15,814 nt of DNA, taken from RFPW01 sp040401595. Its GTDB lineage: Bacteria > Pseudomonadota > Gammaproteobacteria > Burkholderiales > Burkholderiaceae_E. The position numbers and the translations under genes were made by a program. The stretch covers positions 1 to 15,814 of the forward strand of contig JBBAOE010000041.1 in the NCBI GenBank assembly GCA_040401595.1, in the 5' to 3' direction. Each line of letters opens with the position of its first letter. Within the stretch, counting starts at the first letter, position 1. Below, piece after piece: positions 1 through 6,326 of the stretch. Under the pieces are notes generated by a model. That model did no database searches, had not been told where the DNA came from, and was given only the letters and a program-made list of their open reading frames with translations.

Positions 1-10
1 GGGGAATCCG

Positions 11-86
11 TGGTGGCCAAGGGCGGAATCGAACCACCGACACGCGGATTTTCAATCCGCTGCTCTACCGACTGAGCTACTTGGCC
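11..86 (-). tRNA. tRNA-Phe (anticodon GAA)
   Basis: Read on the minus strand, this 76-nt stretch folds as a complete cloverleaf. The acceptor stem is GGCCAAG paired with CTTGGCC, followed by discriminator A and an encoded CCA end at 11-13. The D arm is GCTC/GAGC. The anticodon stem GCGGA/TCCGC holds the 7-nt loop TTGAAAA, with anticodon GAA at 51-53, which reads Phe codons. The T arm has a TTCGATT loop and a stem with one G-U pair. It is divergent from the membrane-protein gene that starts about 50 bases away. Only ten bases of its downstream side lie in the window, so its terminator is not visible. Confidence 0.97.
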
Positions 87-137
87 GCTCTAGCGGGATA
101 TTCTTCCGCCGGAACCCGTAATCGTAGCAGAGCTTGA

Positions 138-1457
138 GTGAATTCGCCGATTTTGCACACTGCATTCCTCGCTATGGCGACTCTGATCATCGGGATTTCG
201 GGTCGGACGCTCCTGGATATGGTGCTCTCTCACGGAAGTGGTCCGGCGACGATCGCGCTTTGGGCGCAGCTCAGTAGCGTCGTTGATTTGACCTCCGCCA
301 TTGCCTGCGCGGGTCTCAGTCCCGGCGTGACGGTGTTGGTGGCTCGGTCGCGCGACTCGGGTACCCAGGACGACATTCTGCGGACCGCGGTCATGCTGGG
401 TCTCGCCTGTTCGGCCGCAACTCTGATCGTACTGGTCGGCATTCAGGCCCTTGGCGGTCGGCTGCAGGTCCTGGAAGAGCCCGGGTTGCGTTGGGTCGTT
501 CTTGCCGTGGGGCTCTTTGCCGCAACGCCTGCCCTGGCAACTCAGGCATGGCAATCGCAGGGCCATCCGGCGCGAAGTCTGCTGTTGACGGCATCGACCG
601 CGTCGCTGGCACTGATCGCGGCGTCAATGGCACCGATGCTCTTCAAGGCGCCGGGAATAGCGCTTGGCATTCTGGCGCCCCTGATGGTCTTGAGTGCCGC
701 CCTGATGCTGTCTCTGCCCTTGACCGGGTGGTATTGCAGAAAGCTTCTTGCCAACGAACGTGGCCTAGCGCCCCGCGCCGCTGTCTGGGCGCATGTCAGG
801 CCGCTTTTCACCTACCTGCCGGCGGGTCTGTCGATTGGACTGCTGAGCCCGCTCTCATTGATCATCGCCCGGGAAATCATGGCGCAGGCTCTGGGCTGGG
901 ACACGGTAGCCAGTGTTCAGGCCATCTGGCGCTCGGCCGACTGGGTGGCAGCATTGGTCTCCGGGATGTTGTCGCTCGTGTTCCTGCCGCGCATGTCGCG
1001 CGCAATTTCCGCTCGCGAGCCTTCGCGCGCGCTGACGCGCGAACTGTGGGCCGCAGTGCGCTGGTTATGGATCCCTGCGGCGTTCGTACTGGGCATCATG
1101 ATCTGGGCGGGTCCTCAGTGGTTGGTTGGGCTGTTCGGTTTGTCCGTGGTGCCAGAGTCAACAGCTTTCGCGTTGTTTCTGGCGGGCGAATGGGTACGGA
1201 TGGGGTCCTGGATCCTGCTGTATGGGCTGTTTGCCACCGGCGCGCAGCGCGCTATCGCCGTGGGTGAACTGTGTTCGCTGCCTTTGTTCGCGGGCCTGCT
1301 TTGGCTGATCGGGCCAGAACTGTCGATGCACAGTGCTGCGATGGCGTACTTTGGCGCTTATATGACCTATCTGGCGTTCAATCTCTGGGTCATCCAGATC
1401 AGCGTTGGCAGGATGCCAAGCCAGCGGGACTCCGATCCGTCTCCGCGCCGCCTATAA
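138..1457 (+). CDS. Multispanning membrane protein, MOP/Wzx-like flippase family (tentative)
   Basis: A 439-residue, very hydrophobic protein with about 12 predicted membrane segments spread over its whole length, separated by short Arg-rich loops. The length, the early conserved-looking Gly/Arg segment (ISGRTLLDM) and the repeated two-helix layout resemble the polysaccharide-export/MATE (MOP) superfamily, which flips lipid-linked sugars or exports small molecules across the inner membrane. The family call is from overall character, not from a diagnostic motif, and the substrate is unknown. The GTG start at 138 follows directly after an in-frame TGA, so the frame cannot extend further. An ATG at 174 is an alternative start, and neither has a strong ribosome-binding site. 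The gene ends 8 bases before the monooxygenase gene, so the two may be co-transcribed. No other glycan-assembly gene adjoins it. Confidence 0.65.
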   Translation: MNSPILHTAFLAMATLIIGISGRTLLDMVLSHGSGPATIALWAQLSSVVDLTSAIACAGLSPGVTVLVARSRDSGTQDDILRTAVMLGLACSAATLIVLVGIQALGGRLQVLEEPGLRWVVLAVGLFAATPALATQAWQSQGHPARSLLLTASTASLALIAASMAPMLFKAPGIALGILAPLMVLSAALMLSLPLTGWYCRKLLANERGLAPRAAVWAHVRPLFTYLPAGLSIGLLSPLSLIIAREIMAQALGWDTVASVQAIWRSADWVAALVSGMLSLVFLPRMSRAISAREPSRALTRELWAAVRWLWIPAAFVLGIMIWAGPQWLVGLFGLSVVPESTAFALFLAGEWVRMGSWILLYGLFATGAQRAIAVGELCSLPLFAGLLWLIGPELSMHSAAMAYFGAYMTYLAFNLWVIQISVGRMPSQRDSDPSPRRL

Positions 1458-1458
1458 T
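1453..1458 (+). promoter_or_regulatory. Perfect -10 box (TATAAT) just upstream of the monooxygenase gene
   Basis: TATAAT overlaps the stop codon of the flippase-like gene and ends 7 bases before the ATG at 1466. A transcript from this box would start at about 1465-1466. No convincing -35 hexamer is found at a 16-18 base spacing (the 17-base position is only 2/6) and there is no TGn extension, so promoter activity is uncertain. Confidence 0.4.
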
Positions 1459-1465
1459 CAATTCT

Positions 1466-2674
1466 ATGAAAGCCCAGCCACAGCGCATGTTGGATGTCGT
1501 GATCGCGGGCCGAGGGCCCGTGGGTTTGGCGTTGGCGATCGCGCTCGATCGCGCCGGGCTGGCGGTTGCCATCGCGGGGCCGCCTTCAGGCGCGCCGTCT
1601 TCCGTTGGCGCTCATGACTGGGATCCGAGGGTCTACGCGCTCTCCAGTTCAACAAGAGCCTTTCTAGAGGCGCTCCATGTCTGGGATCTGGTTGATTCCG
1701 CTCGCGTGGCTCCAGTCTATGACATGAAGGTCTATGCGGATGCGAAGGCAGATGCCGCGAGTTTGGACTTCAGCGCCTATTCGGCCGGCCTCGATGCCTT
1801 AGCCTGGATTATCGAGCATCGCAATTTGACCCATGCGCTCGAACGGGCGCTCCGATTCCGGGATATTCCGATGATGGATGCAGGTGTCGGCGCCATCACG
1901 GTATCTTCCGGTCATGTCGAAGTGCGTGCTGAGTCCGGAGCCACTTCGCCGGTCCGTGCCCGCCTTCTGGTGGGTGCCGATGGCGCACGCTCGATGGTCC
2001 GGACGGCCATGGCACTCGATGGTATCCAGCGCGAGTACGATCAGACGGCGGTCGTTGCGAATTTTCTTGGCGAGCATTCCCATCTGGACACGGCGCGCCA
2101 ATGGTTTGGCGAAGATGGCGTGCTTGCGCTTCTGCCCTTGCCACTGGATGAGGAGCGGCGCGGTCGTTTCAGCCTCGTTTGGTCGGTTGCGCGTTCCCGT
2201 GCTGATGAGCTCATGGCGCTGACGCCGGAGGGCTTGGCGGCCTGCGTGGCGAATGCGGTTCACGGGCAGCTGGGTCGCTTGCAGCCCCTGAGTTCAGCCC
2301 AATCCCTGCCCTTGATGCGGCTTTCGGCGCGCGCGCTGGTGGCTCCGAGGGTGGTGCTGGTGGGCGACGCTGGCCATGTCGTTCATCCCATGGCTGGTCA
2401 GGGCATGAATCTTGGGTTCGGCGATGTGGCGACCCTGGTCGAGGTCTTGCGTCAGCGCGAGGCGGAGCGCGATTGTGGCGAACTCGCGCTGCTGCGTCGC
2501 TTTGCTCGGGCTCGGGCAGAACCCCTGCTCGCCATGACGCTTGCGACCGAAGGCTTGTATCAGCTGTTTTATCGGGCACCGGCTCAGATTGCGTCCTTGC
2601 GTAGCCTCGGGTTTCAGGCGCTGAACCGGATCCCTGTTGCTAAGCGATGGATGGTCGAGCGTGCGTCGGGGTAG
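1466..2674 (+). CDS. UbiH/UbiF/VisC/COQ6-family FAD-dependent monooxygenase
   Basis: This 402-residue flavoprotein has the three hallmarks of the family. They are an N-terminal Rossmann dinucleotide fold (GRGPVG at residues 15-20), the ADGARS 'DG' motif (D172) that contacts FAD and NAD(P)H, and the GD motif (G300-D301) followed by HPMAGQGMNLGFGD, the signature of ubiquinone-pathway hydroxylases. The D-x-R-x-YAL segment near residue 53 is also typical. Members hydroxylate the aromatic ring of ubiquinone precursors at the inner membrane; which ring position this one acts on cannot be read from sequence. The ATG at 1466 is chosen because it leaves about 14 residues before the Rossmann fold, as usual. 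An ATG at 1487 is an alternative. Neither has a Shine-Dalgarno sequence, and the TATAAT box 7 bases upstream hints at a leaderless message. It is followed after 57 bases by the dsbC-like gene. Confidence 0.93.
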   Translation: MKAQPQRMLDVVIAGRGPVGLALAIALDRAGLAVAIAGPPSGAPSSVGAHDWDPRVYALSSSTRAFLEALHVWDLVDSARVAPVYDMKVYADAKADAASLDFSAYSAGLDALAWIIEHRNLTHALERALRFRDIPMMDAGVGAITVSSGHVEVRAESGATSPVRARLLVGADGARSMVRTAMALDGIQREYDQTAVVANFLGEHSHLDTARQWFGEDGVLALLPLPLDEERRGRFSLVWSVARSRADELMALTPEGLAACVANAVHGQLGRLQPLSSAQSLPLMRLSARALVAPRVVLVGDAGHVVHPMAGQGMNLGFGDVATLVEVLRQREAERDCGELALLRRFARARAEPLLAMTLATEGLYQLFYRAPAQIASLRSLGFQALNRIPVAKRWMVERASG

Positions 2675-2718
2675 GGGCTTGAGTGCCATGTCGCGCCCGT
2701 TGTGTTGAATTTTTTGAC

Positions 2719-2724
2719 GAAAGG
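2719..2724 (+). promoter_or_regulatory. Ribosome-binding site fixing the dsbC-like start
   Basis: GAAAGG lies 7 bases before the ATG at 2732. This supports that ATG over the upstream in-frame GTG at 2702, which would add ten residues in front of an otherwise standard signal peptide. Confidence 0.7.
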
Positions 2725-2731
2725 TTCTGTG

Positions 2732-3487
2732 ATGTCTCTTCGAGTGTTCTCTCGCATTTGCTCTTCCGTGTTGACGGCGTTACTGCTGGCGGGGTCCGGG
2801 CCCGTGTTTGCCAACAGCGATGTGGTGCGCTCGGCAGTGGAGTCCTGGTTAAAAGGGATGAAGGTTGCCGTTGCCGTGGAGGGCGTTCAAAAAACCCCCA
2901 TCGCCGGACTGTTTGAAGTGCGGCTGGGTACCGAGCTGATCTATGTGGATGAGAAGGGGCGTTACGGCCTGGTCGATGGTCGCCTGATCGACCTGAAGTC
3001 GAACCGCAACATCACCCAGGAGCGCCTTGATGAACTGATGCGGATCAACTTTTCAGAACTGCCACTTGATCTGGCGCTCAAACAAGTCAATGGAACGGGT
3101 AAGCGAGTCCTGGCCGTGTTTGAAGACCCCCGCTGCCCGCATTGCCGCAATCTGCGCCGCGAGCTGCTCAAGCTCGAAAATGCAACTATCTATACCTTTC
3201 CCTACCCGATCCTTTCACAGGAATCCGAAGACAAGAGTCGTGCTGTCTGGTGCTCTGCTGCCGGTGATCGGATGAAAGCCTGGAATGACCTGGTCATGGA
3301 TGGCAAGAACCCCGAGGAACCCAAAGCGTCGTGCGACGCTCCGGTGGCTCGCCAACTGGAACTCGGCCGCAAGTACAAGATCTCGGGCACCCCCACCATT
3401 TTCTTCAGCAACGGGCGCCGCGTACCCGGTGGCTTGTCCGGGGAGAAACTGCGTCAAATGGTCGATGAAAATTCGACGAAGGGCTGA
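2732..3487 (+). CDS. dsbC: Periplasmic DsbC-family thiol:disulfide interchange protein
   Basis: A 251-residue precursor. Residues 1-27 form a Sec signal peptide, with basic residues, a hydrophobic core (TALLLAGSG) and VFA|N as the likely cleavage site. Residues about 28-110 match the small N-terminal dimerisation domain of DsbC/DsbG, and the rest is a thioredoxin fold. The redox motif is CPHC at 135-138 (E. coli DsbC has CGYC), and the cis-proline loop is GTPT with Pro221. Cys174 and Cys201 are placed like the second, structural disulfide of DsbC. The family rearranges wrong disulfides in exported proteins and is kept reduced by DsbD. DsbG-like chaperone or isomerase activity is an alternative. 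The gene follows the monooxygenase by 57 bases and faces mltA convergently. Confidence 0.93.
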   Translation: MSLRVFSRICSSVLTALLLAGSGPVFANSDVVRSAVESWLKGMKVAVAVEGVQKTPIAGLFEVRLGTELIYVDEKGRYGLVDGRLIDLKSNRNITQERLDELMRINFSELPLDLALKQVNGTGKRVLAVFEDPRCPHCRNLRRELLKLENATIYTFPYPILSQESEDKSRAVWCSAAGDRMKAWNDLVMDGKNPEEPKASCDAPVARQLELGRKYKISGTPTIFFSNGRRVPGGLSGEKLRQMVDENSTKG

Positions 3488-3518
3488 GGTTTGGGGCGGC
3501 CGCGAGTGACTTTTCCAA

Positions 3519-3535
3519 CCCTGCAGAAAACAGGG
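3519..3535. terminator. Short hairpin between convergent dsbC and mltA
   Basis: CCCTG and CAGGG form a 5-bp stem around a 7-base loop in the 57 bases between two convergent stop codons. Neither side has a clean run of Ts after the stem, so it is at best a weak bidirectional terminator. Confidence 0.3.
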
Positions 3536-3544
3536 CTTCGAACG

Positions 3545-4909
3545 CTAGTACGCTGGGGGTGACTCGCCGCGTGGCCACAAGAGCCACAGACGTCCCAGTG
3601 AACGCATTCTTCCGGCCAGATCTGCTGCCGATTGTTCGCCCACGGCATCAAAGCCCCAGAAAAAATCGGCTCGCACAGGGCCTCGGATAGCGCCGCCCGT
3701 GTCCTGGGCAACGACCATGCGTTCAAGTTTTCCTTCGCGCCCCGGATGGGCCGTGCTGACATAAAGCATTGTTCCCAGCGGGAGTGCTTTCGGATCGACG
3801 GCAACCGATCGGGTCGGCGTCAGCGCAACACCTAGTGCGCCCGGAGGGCCCTCATCGGCCTCACGGGGCGCCGGCAGTTCGCGAAAGAAAACGACACTCG
3901 GATTGGTTGCCATCACGGATTGCGCGTCCTGGGGATTGGTACGCAACCACTCCCGGATCGCAGGGGCTGTCGTTGCGCTGGCCGCTAGAACGCCACGCCG
4001 GATCAGTTCGCGGCCGATCGGACGGTAGGGATGACCGTTCTGATCAGCATATCCGATCCTCAAAATCGAACCATCCTCGAAGCGGATCCTGCCTGAGCCC
4101 TGAATCTCCAGGAAGAATGCGTCGACCGGATCATCAACCCATGCCAGCGCATTGACGGGAACCTGCGTCCCGAGTTCGGTCCGATCCCCGTACGGAACGA
4201 CGCGTGGCACACCATTCGCCGGCGTAACGATTCGGCCCCGTAGCCTCAAATTTCGGGTCTCCGGATAAACCGATCCAAGATCCAGCACGAGAAGATCGTC
4301 GGGCCGGGTCCGGATCGGCGTCAGGAATGGTGGGTTACGCAACCGCGAGCCGCGCAACAGCGGTTCGTAGTAGCCTGTGATCAGCCCCTCGAAGCTCGTT
4401 TGGGCTGGGACGGGTGTCGACGTTGAACTGCTGATACCCGTTATGCCGGCCCCGTCCGTGGCATCGATGGCCTCGATCGCCCAGGGCATGAACTGGGCTT
4501 CCAGCCAGGTGCGTAATGCGGCTGGTTCTTGGGGCAGGGAAGTGGCCAGCCGGCAGGTGACTTGAAGCCCAGACGGGCTTGGGCTCGCCTGGGTGGGCTG
4601 CGGGGCGGTGCTTGCTGCGCTCTGGCGCTGGCCAGCCGCAGCCGGATTGCTGGCACATTGCCGTTGCAAGGCCTGAGTCAGACCGGACAGATCGTCATCG
4701 ACCCAGCCGGGCAGATCGCTGAAGGTGGCTGGCGCAAACCGGGCCTTACGCGCAACCGTTGCGACCGTTGGGGCCACCGGCGACGCGCCGGGCGGGAGGG
4801 ACCTGCCGGGCGGGAGCGGTGTGTAGCAACCTGCCAGGAGGATGGCGATGAGGCCGACGGCCCACCGGTACCGGTTCCATCCCACGGGTCTCTGCGCAAC
4901 CGCCTGCAT
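3545..4909 (-). CDS. mltA: Membrane-bound lytic murein transglycosylase A (lipoprotein)
   Basis: A 454-residue protein with a lipoprotein signal ending in LLAGC (lipidated Cys28). It should therefore be anchored to the outer membrane and cleave peptidoglycan glycan strands to 1,6-anhydro products. After a Pro/Ala/Ser-rich linker comes the MltA domain, beginning near ITGYYEP. The C-terminal '3D' domain has AQDTGGAIRGP and ADFFWG, whose Asp (D415) aligns with catalytic D308 of mature E. coli MltA. It is longer than the E. coli precursor (365), mainly through the linkers. The ATG at 4909 gives a normal-length signal peptide (28 residues to the Cys). An ATG at 4951 would add 14 residues and overlap the small plus-strand frame by 11 bases. 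apaG lies upstream on the same strand, 152 bases away. Confidence 0.94.
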   Translation of the reverse strand: MQAVAQRPVGWNRYRWAVGLIAILLAGCYTPLPPGRSLPPGASPVAPTVATVARKARFAPATFSDLPGWVDDDLSGLTQALQRQCASNPAAAGQRQSAASTAPQPTQASPSPSGLQVTCRLATSLPQEPAALRTWLEAQFMPWAIEAIDATDGAGITGISSSTSTPVPAQTSFEGLITGYYEPLLRGSRLRNPPFLTPIRTRPDDLLVLDLGSVYPETRNLRLRGRIVTPANGVPRVVPYGDRTELGTQVPVNALAWVDDPVDAFFLEIQGSGRIRFEDGSILRIGYADQNGHPYRPIGRELIRRGVLAASATTAPAIREWLRTNPQDAQSVMATNPSVVFFRELPAPREADEGPPGALGVALTPTRSVAVDPKALPLGTMLYVSTAHPGREGKLERMVVAQDTGGAIRGPVRADFFWGFDAVGEQSAADLAGRMRSLGRLWLLWPRGESPPAY

Positions 4910-4940
4910 CGAATCGCTGCCCCGGCTACACTGCAGGGAT

Positions 4941-5024
4941 ATGTGGGTCATCTATCTCGAAGCCTTCGCGGCCGTTGCAATCATGGGGTTTTTTGTCTGG
5001 TGGACTATGCGCGGCAAAAAATAA
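4941..5024 (+). CDS. Candidate 27-residue single-pass membrane miniprotein
   Basis: The frame runs from ATG 4941 to TAA 5022-5024. It encodes MWVIYLEAFAAVAIMGF followed by FVWWTMRGKK: one hydrophobic helix of about 18 residues, a Trp-Trp interfacial pair and a basic tail, as in real bacterial membrane miniproteins. AGGG lies at 4935-4938 but only two bases before the ATG, which is short for a ribosome-binding site. The frame is open further upstream (ATG 4842), but that extension runs antisense through the mltA 5' end and looks non-coding. It sits in the 152-base gap between apaG and mltA, on the opposite strand to both. I recall similar short proteins near mltA/apaG in related bacteria, but cannot verify that here. 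It could be chance. Confidence 0.5.
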   Translation: MWVIYLEAFAAVAIMGFFVWWTMRGKK

Positions 5025-5061
5025 GAGCCCCTGGGCGGGACCATCCGCGTCAGACTCGCCC

Positions 5062-5436
5062 TTAGTGCAGTGAGCCCGGGGTGCGCAGCGCGAACTCGGC
5101 GATCGGCGCTTCAAAGCGCTCGCCGTCTTCCGCAACGAAGAAAAAGCTGCCCTGCATCGAACCAGTTTTGGTGGGTAGGGGACACCCACTCGTGTACTCA
5201 AACTTCTCGCCGGGGCGCAGAAGCGGCTGGTGACCAACGACGCCCAAGCCTTTGACTTCTTCGCGTCGCCCCATGGCGTCATCGATCAACCAGTGCCTCG
5301 AGATGAGTTGCACGGGCACGGCTCCCTCGTTGGTGATCCGCACCGTGTAGGCGAAGGCATAGACCCCGTCATCGGGGCTGGATTGATCGGCCAGATACTG
5401 GGGTGTGACCTCAATCTCCACGGCGTACTTGCTCAT
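5062..5436 (-). CDS. apaG: ApaG protein (DUF525 / FBX-like domain)
   Basis: 124 residues, essentially the length of E. coli ApaG (about 125). It is a single immunoglobulin-like beta domain with the family's recognisable stretches: VRITNEG near the first third, SRHWLIDD, LRPGEKFEYTSGCPL, and MQGSFFF towards the end. In enterobacteria the gene lies next to apaH and ksgA and has been linked to cobalt/magnesium efflux; the biochemical role is not settled, and apaH is absent here. The ATG at 5436 (start MSKYAVEIEV) is chosen because it matches the family N-terminus and has AGG four bases upstream. The frame is open for 19 more codons without support. It is divergent from rpe, and mltA lies downstream on the same strand. 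Confidence 0.95.
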   Translation of the reverse strand: MSKYAVEIEVTPQYLADQSSPDDGVYAFAYTVRITNEGAVPVQLISRHWLIDDAMGRREEVKGLGVVGHQPLLRPGEKFEYTSGCPLPTKTGSMQGSFFFVAEDGERFEAPIAEFALRTPGSLH

Positions 5437-5553
5437 AGGACCTATATCTTGTTCGCGACTGGCTAGAATCGACGATCCTGCAGCGGACTGCAAGCCTCAC
5501 CCGAGATCTTGCCTGAGCTTTCCGCAGACTTCTTCAATCCTCTAATGCTCAAT

Positions 5554-5560
5554 GAAGGGA
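5554..5560 (+). promoter_or_regulatory. Strong ribosome-binding site of rpe, with a -10-like box upstream
   Basis: GAAGGGA lies 7 bases before the rpe ATG, the strongest Shine-Dalgarno sequence in the window. A TCTAAT hexamer at 5541-5546 is 5/6 to a -10 box, but no good -35 pairs with it and it is close to the ATG. The operon promoter is probably somewhere in 5437-5550. Confidence 0.65.
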
Positions 5561-5567
5561 TCGACAC

Positions 5568-6326
5568 ATGAGTGCCCAATCAATCGGATCATTCCGGATC
5601 GCCCCCAGCATTCTTTCGGCCGACTTCGCGCGCCTGGGCGAGGAGGTCCGGGCGATCGAGGCGGCTGGTGCCGATCTGGTGCATTTCGACGTGATGGACA
5701 ATCACTACGTGCCTAATCTCACCATGGGCCCGATGGTTTGCGCGGCGCTGCGGCCTCTGGTTCAGATTCCCATCGATGTGCATTTGATGGTTTCGCCAGT
5801 CGATCGGCTGATTGTGGATTTCGCCAAAGCAGGGGCCAATCTGATTACGTTTCATCCCGAGGCTTCCGATCATGTGGACCGCAGCCTTCAGCTGATCCGC
5901 GACCACGGATGTCGCGCCGGTCTCGTGTTCAACCCCGCGACGCCCTTGCCCTGGCTTGATCATGTGATGGATCGGCTCGACATCATTTTGTTGATGTCCG
6001 TTAACCCGGGTTTTGGTGGTCAGTCCCTGATTGCGTCGACGCTACCCAAAATTACCCAGGTACGAGCGCGCATCGCGGCGCATCGGGCTGCCGGCGGGCA
6101 GCCCATCTGGCTCGAAGTCGACGGGGGAATCAAGGTCGACAATATTGCAGCCGTGGCCGCTGCTGGGGCCGATACCTTCGTCGCCGGCAGTGCCATCTTT
6201 GGTGCGCCAGATTCTCAGGGCGGGTACCAGGGCGTCTTGCAGGCGTTTCGGGGTGCGCTCGCGTCAGCGGGCTCTGGATCGCACAGCGCCCATGCGGGAG
6301 CGGTTGCGGGGAGCCCGGCGCCATGA
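5568..6326 (+). CDS. rpe: Ribulose-phosphate 3-epimerase
   Basis: A 252-residue TIM-barrel enzyme that interconverts ribulose 5-phosphate and xylulose 5-phosphate (pentose phosphate and Calvin cycles). The opening IAPSILSADFARLGEE is the family signature. H39, D41, H73 and D186 are the metal-binding and acid/base residues, in VHFDVMD, DVHLM and VDGGIK. NPGFGGQ (147-153) is the phosphate-side loop. The usual length is about 220-230; the excess is a short N-terminal lead and a roughly 20-residue Ala/Gly/Ser tail, which overlaps the trpE ribosome-binding region. The stop overlaps the trpE start by 4 bases (ATGA), so the two are probably translationally coupled. In related genomes gph commonly follows rpe; here it is absent. 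Confidence 0.97.
   Translation: MSAQSIGSFRIAPSILSADFARLGEEVRAIEAAGADLVHFDVMDNHYVPNLTMGPMVCAALRPLVQIPIDVHLMVSPVDRLIVDFAKAGANLITFHPEASDHVDRSLQLIRDHGCRAGLVFNPATPLPWLDHVMDRLDIILLMSVNPGFGGQSLIASTLPKITQVRARIAAHRAAGGQPIWLEVDGGIKVDNIAAVAAAGADTFVAGSAIFGAPDSQGGYQGVLQAFRGALASAGSGSHSAHAGAVAGSPAP

Noticed and set aside
1..137. tRNA-Phe as an integration site for a genomic island
   Set aside because: No integrase, no repeated tRNA 3' fragment and no foreign-looking genes were found in the window.
1271..1465. 5' extension of the UbiH-like frame into the flippase-like gene
   Set aside because: The 65 extra residues overlap a coding region in another frame and precede the usual N-terminus of the family; they are a chance opening.
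5033..5061. GGGCG/CGCCC pairing between the miniprotein and apaG stops
   Set aside because: The stem is only 5 bp with a 19-base loop and no T-run, too weak to call a terminator.
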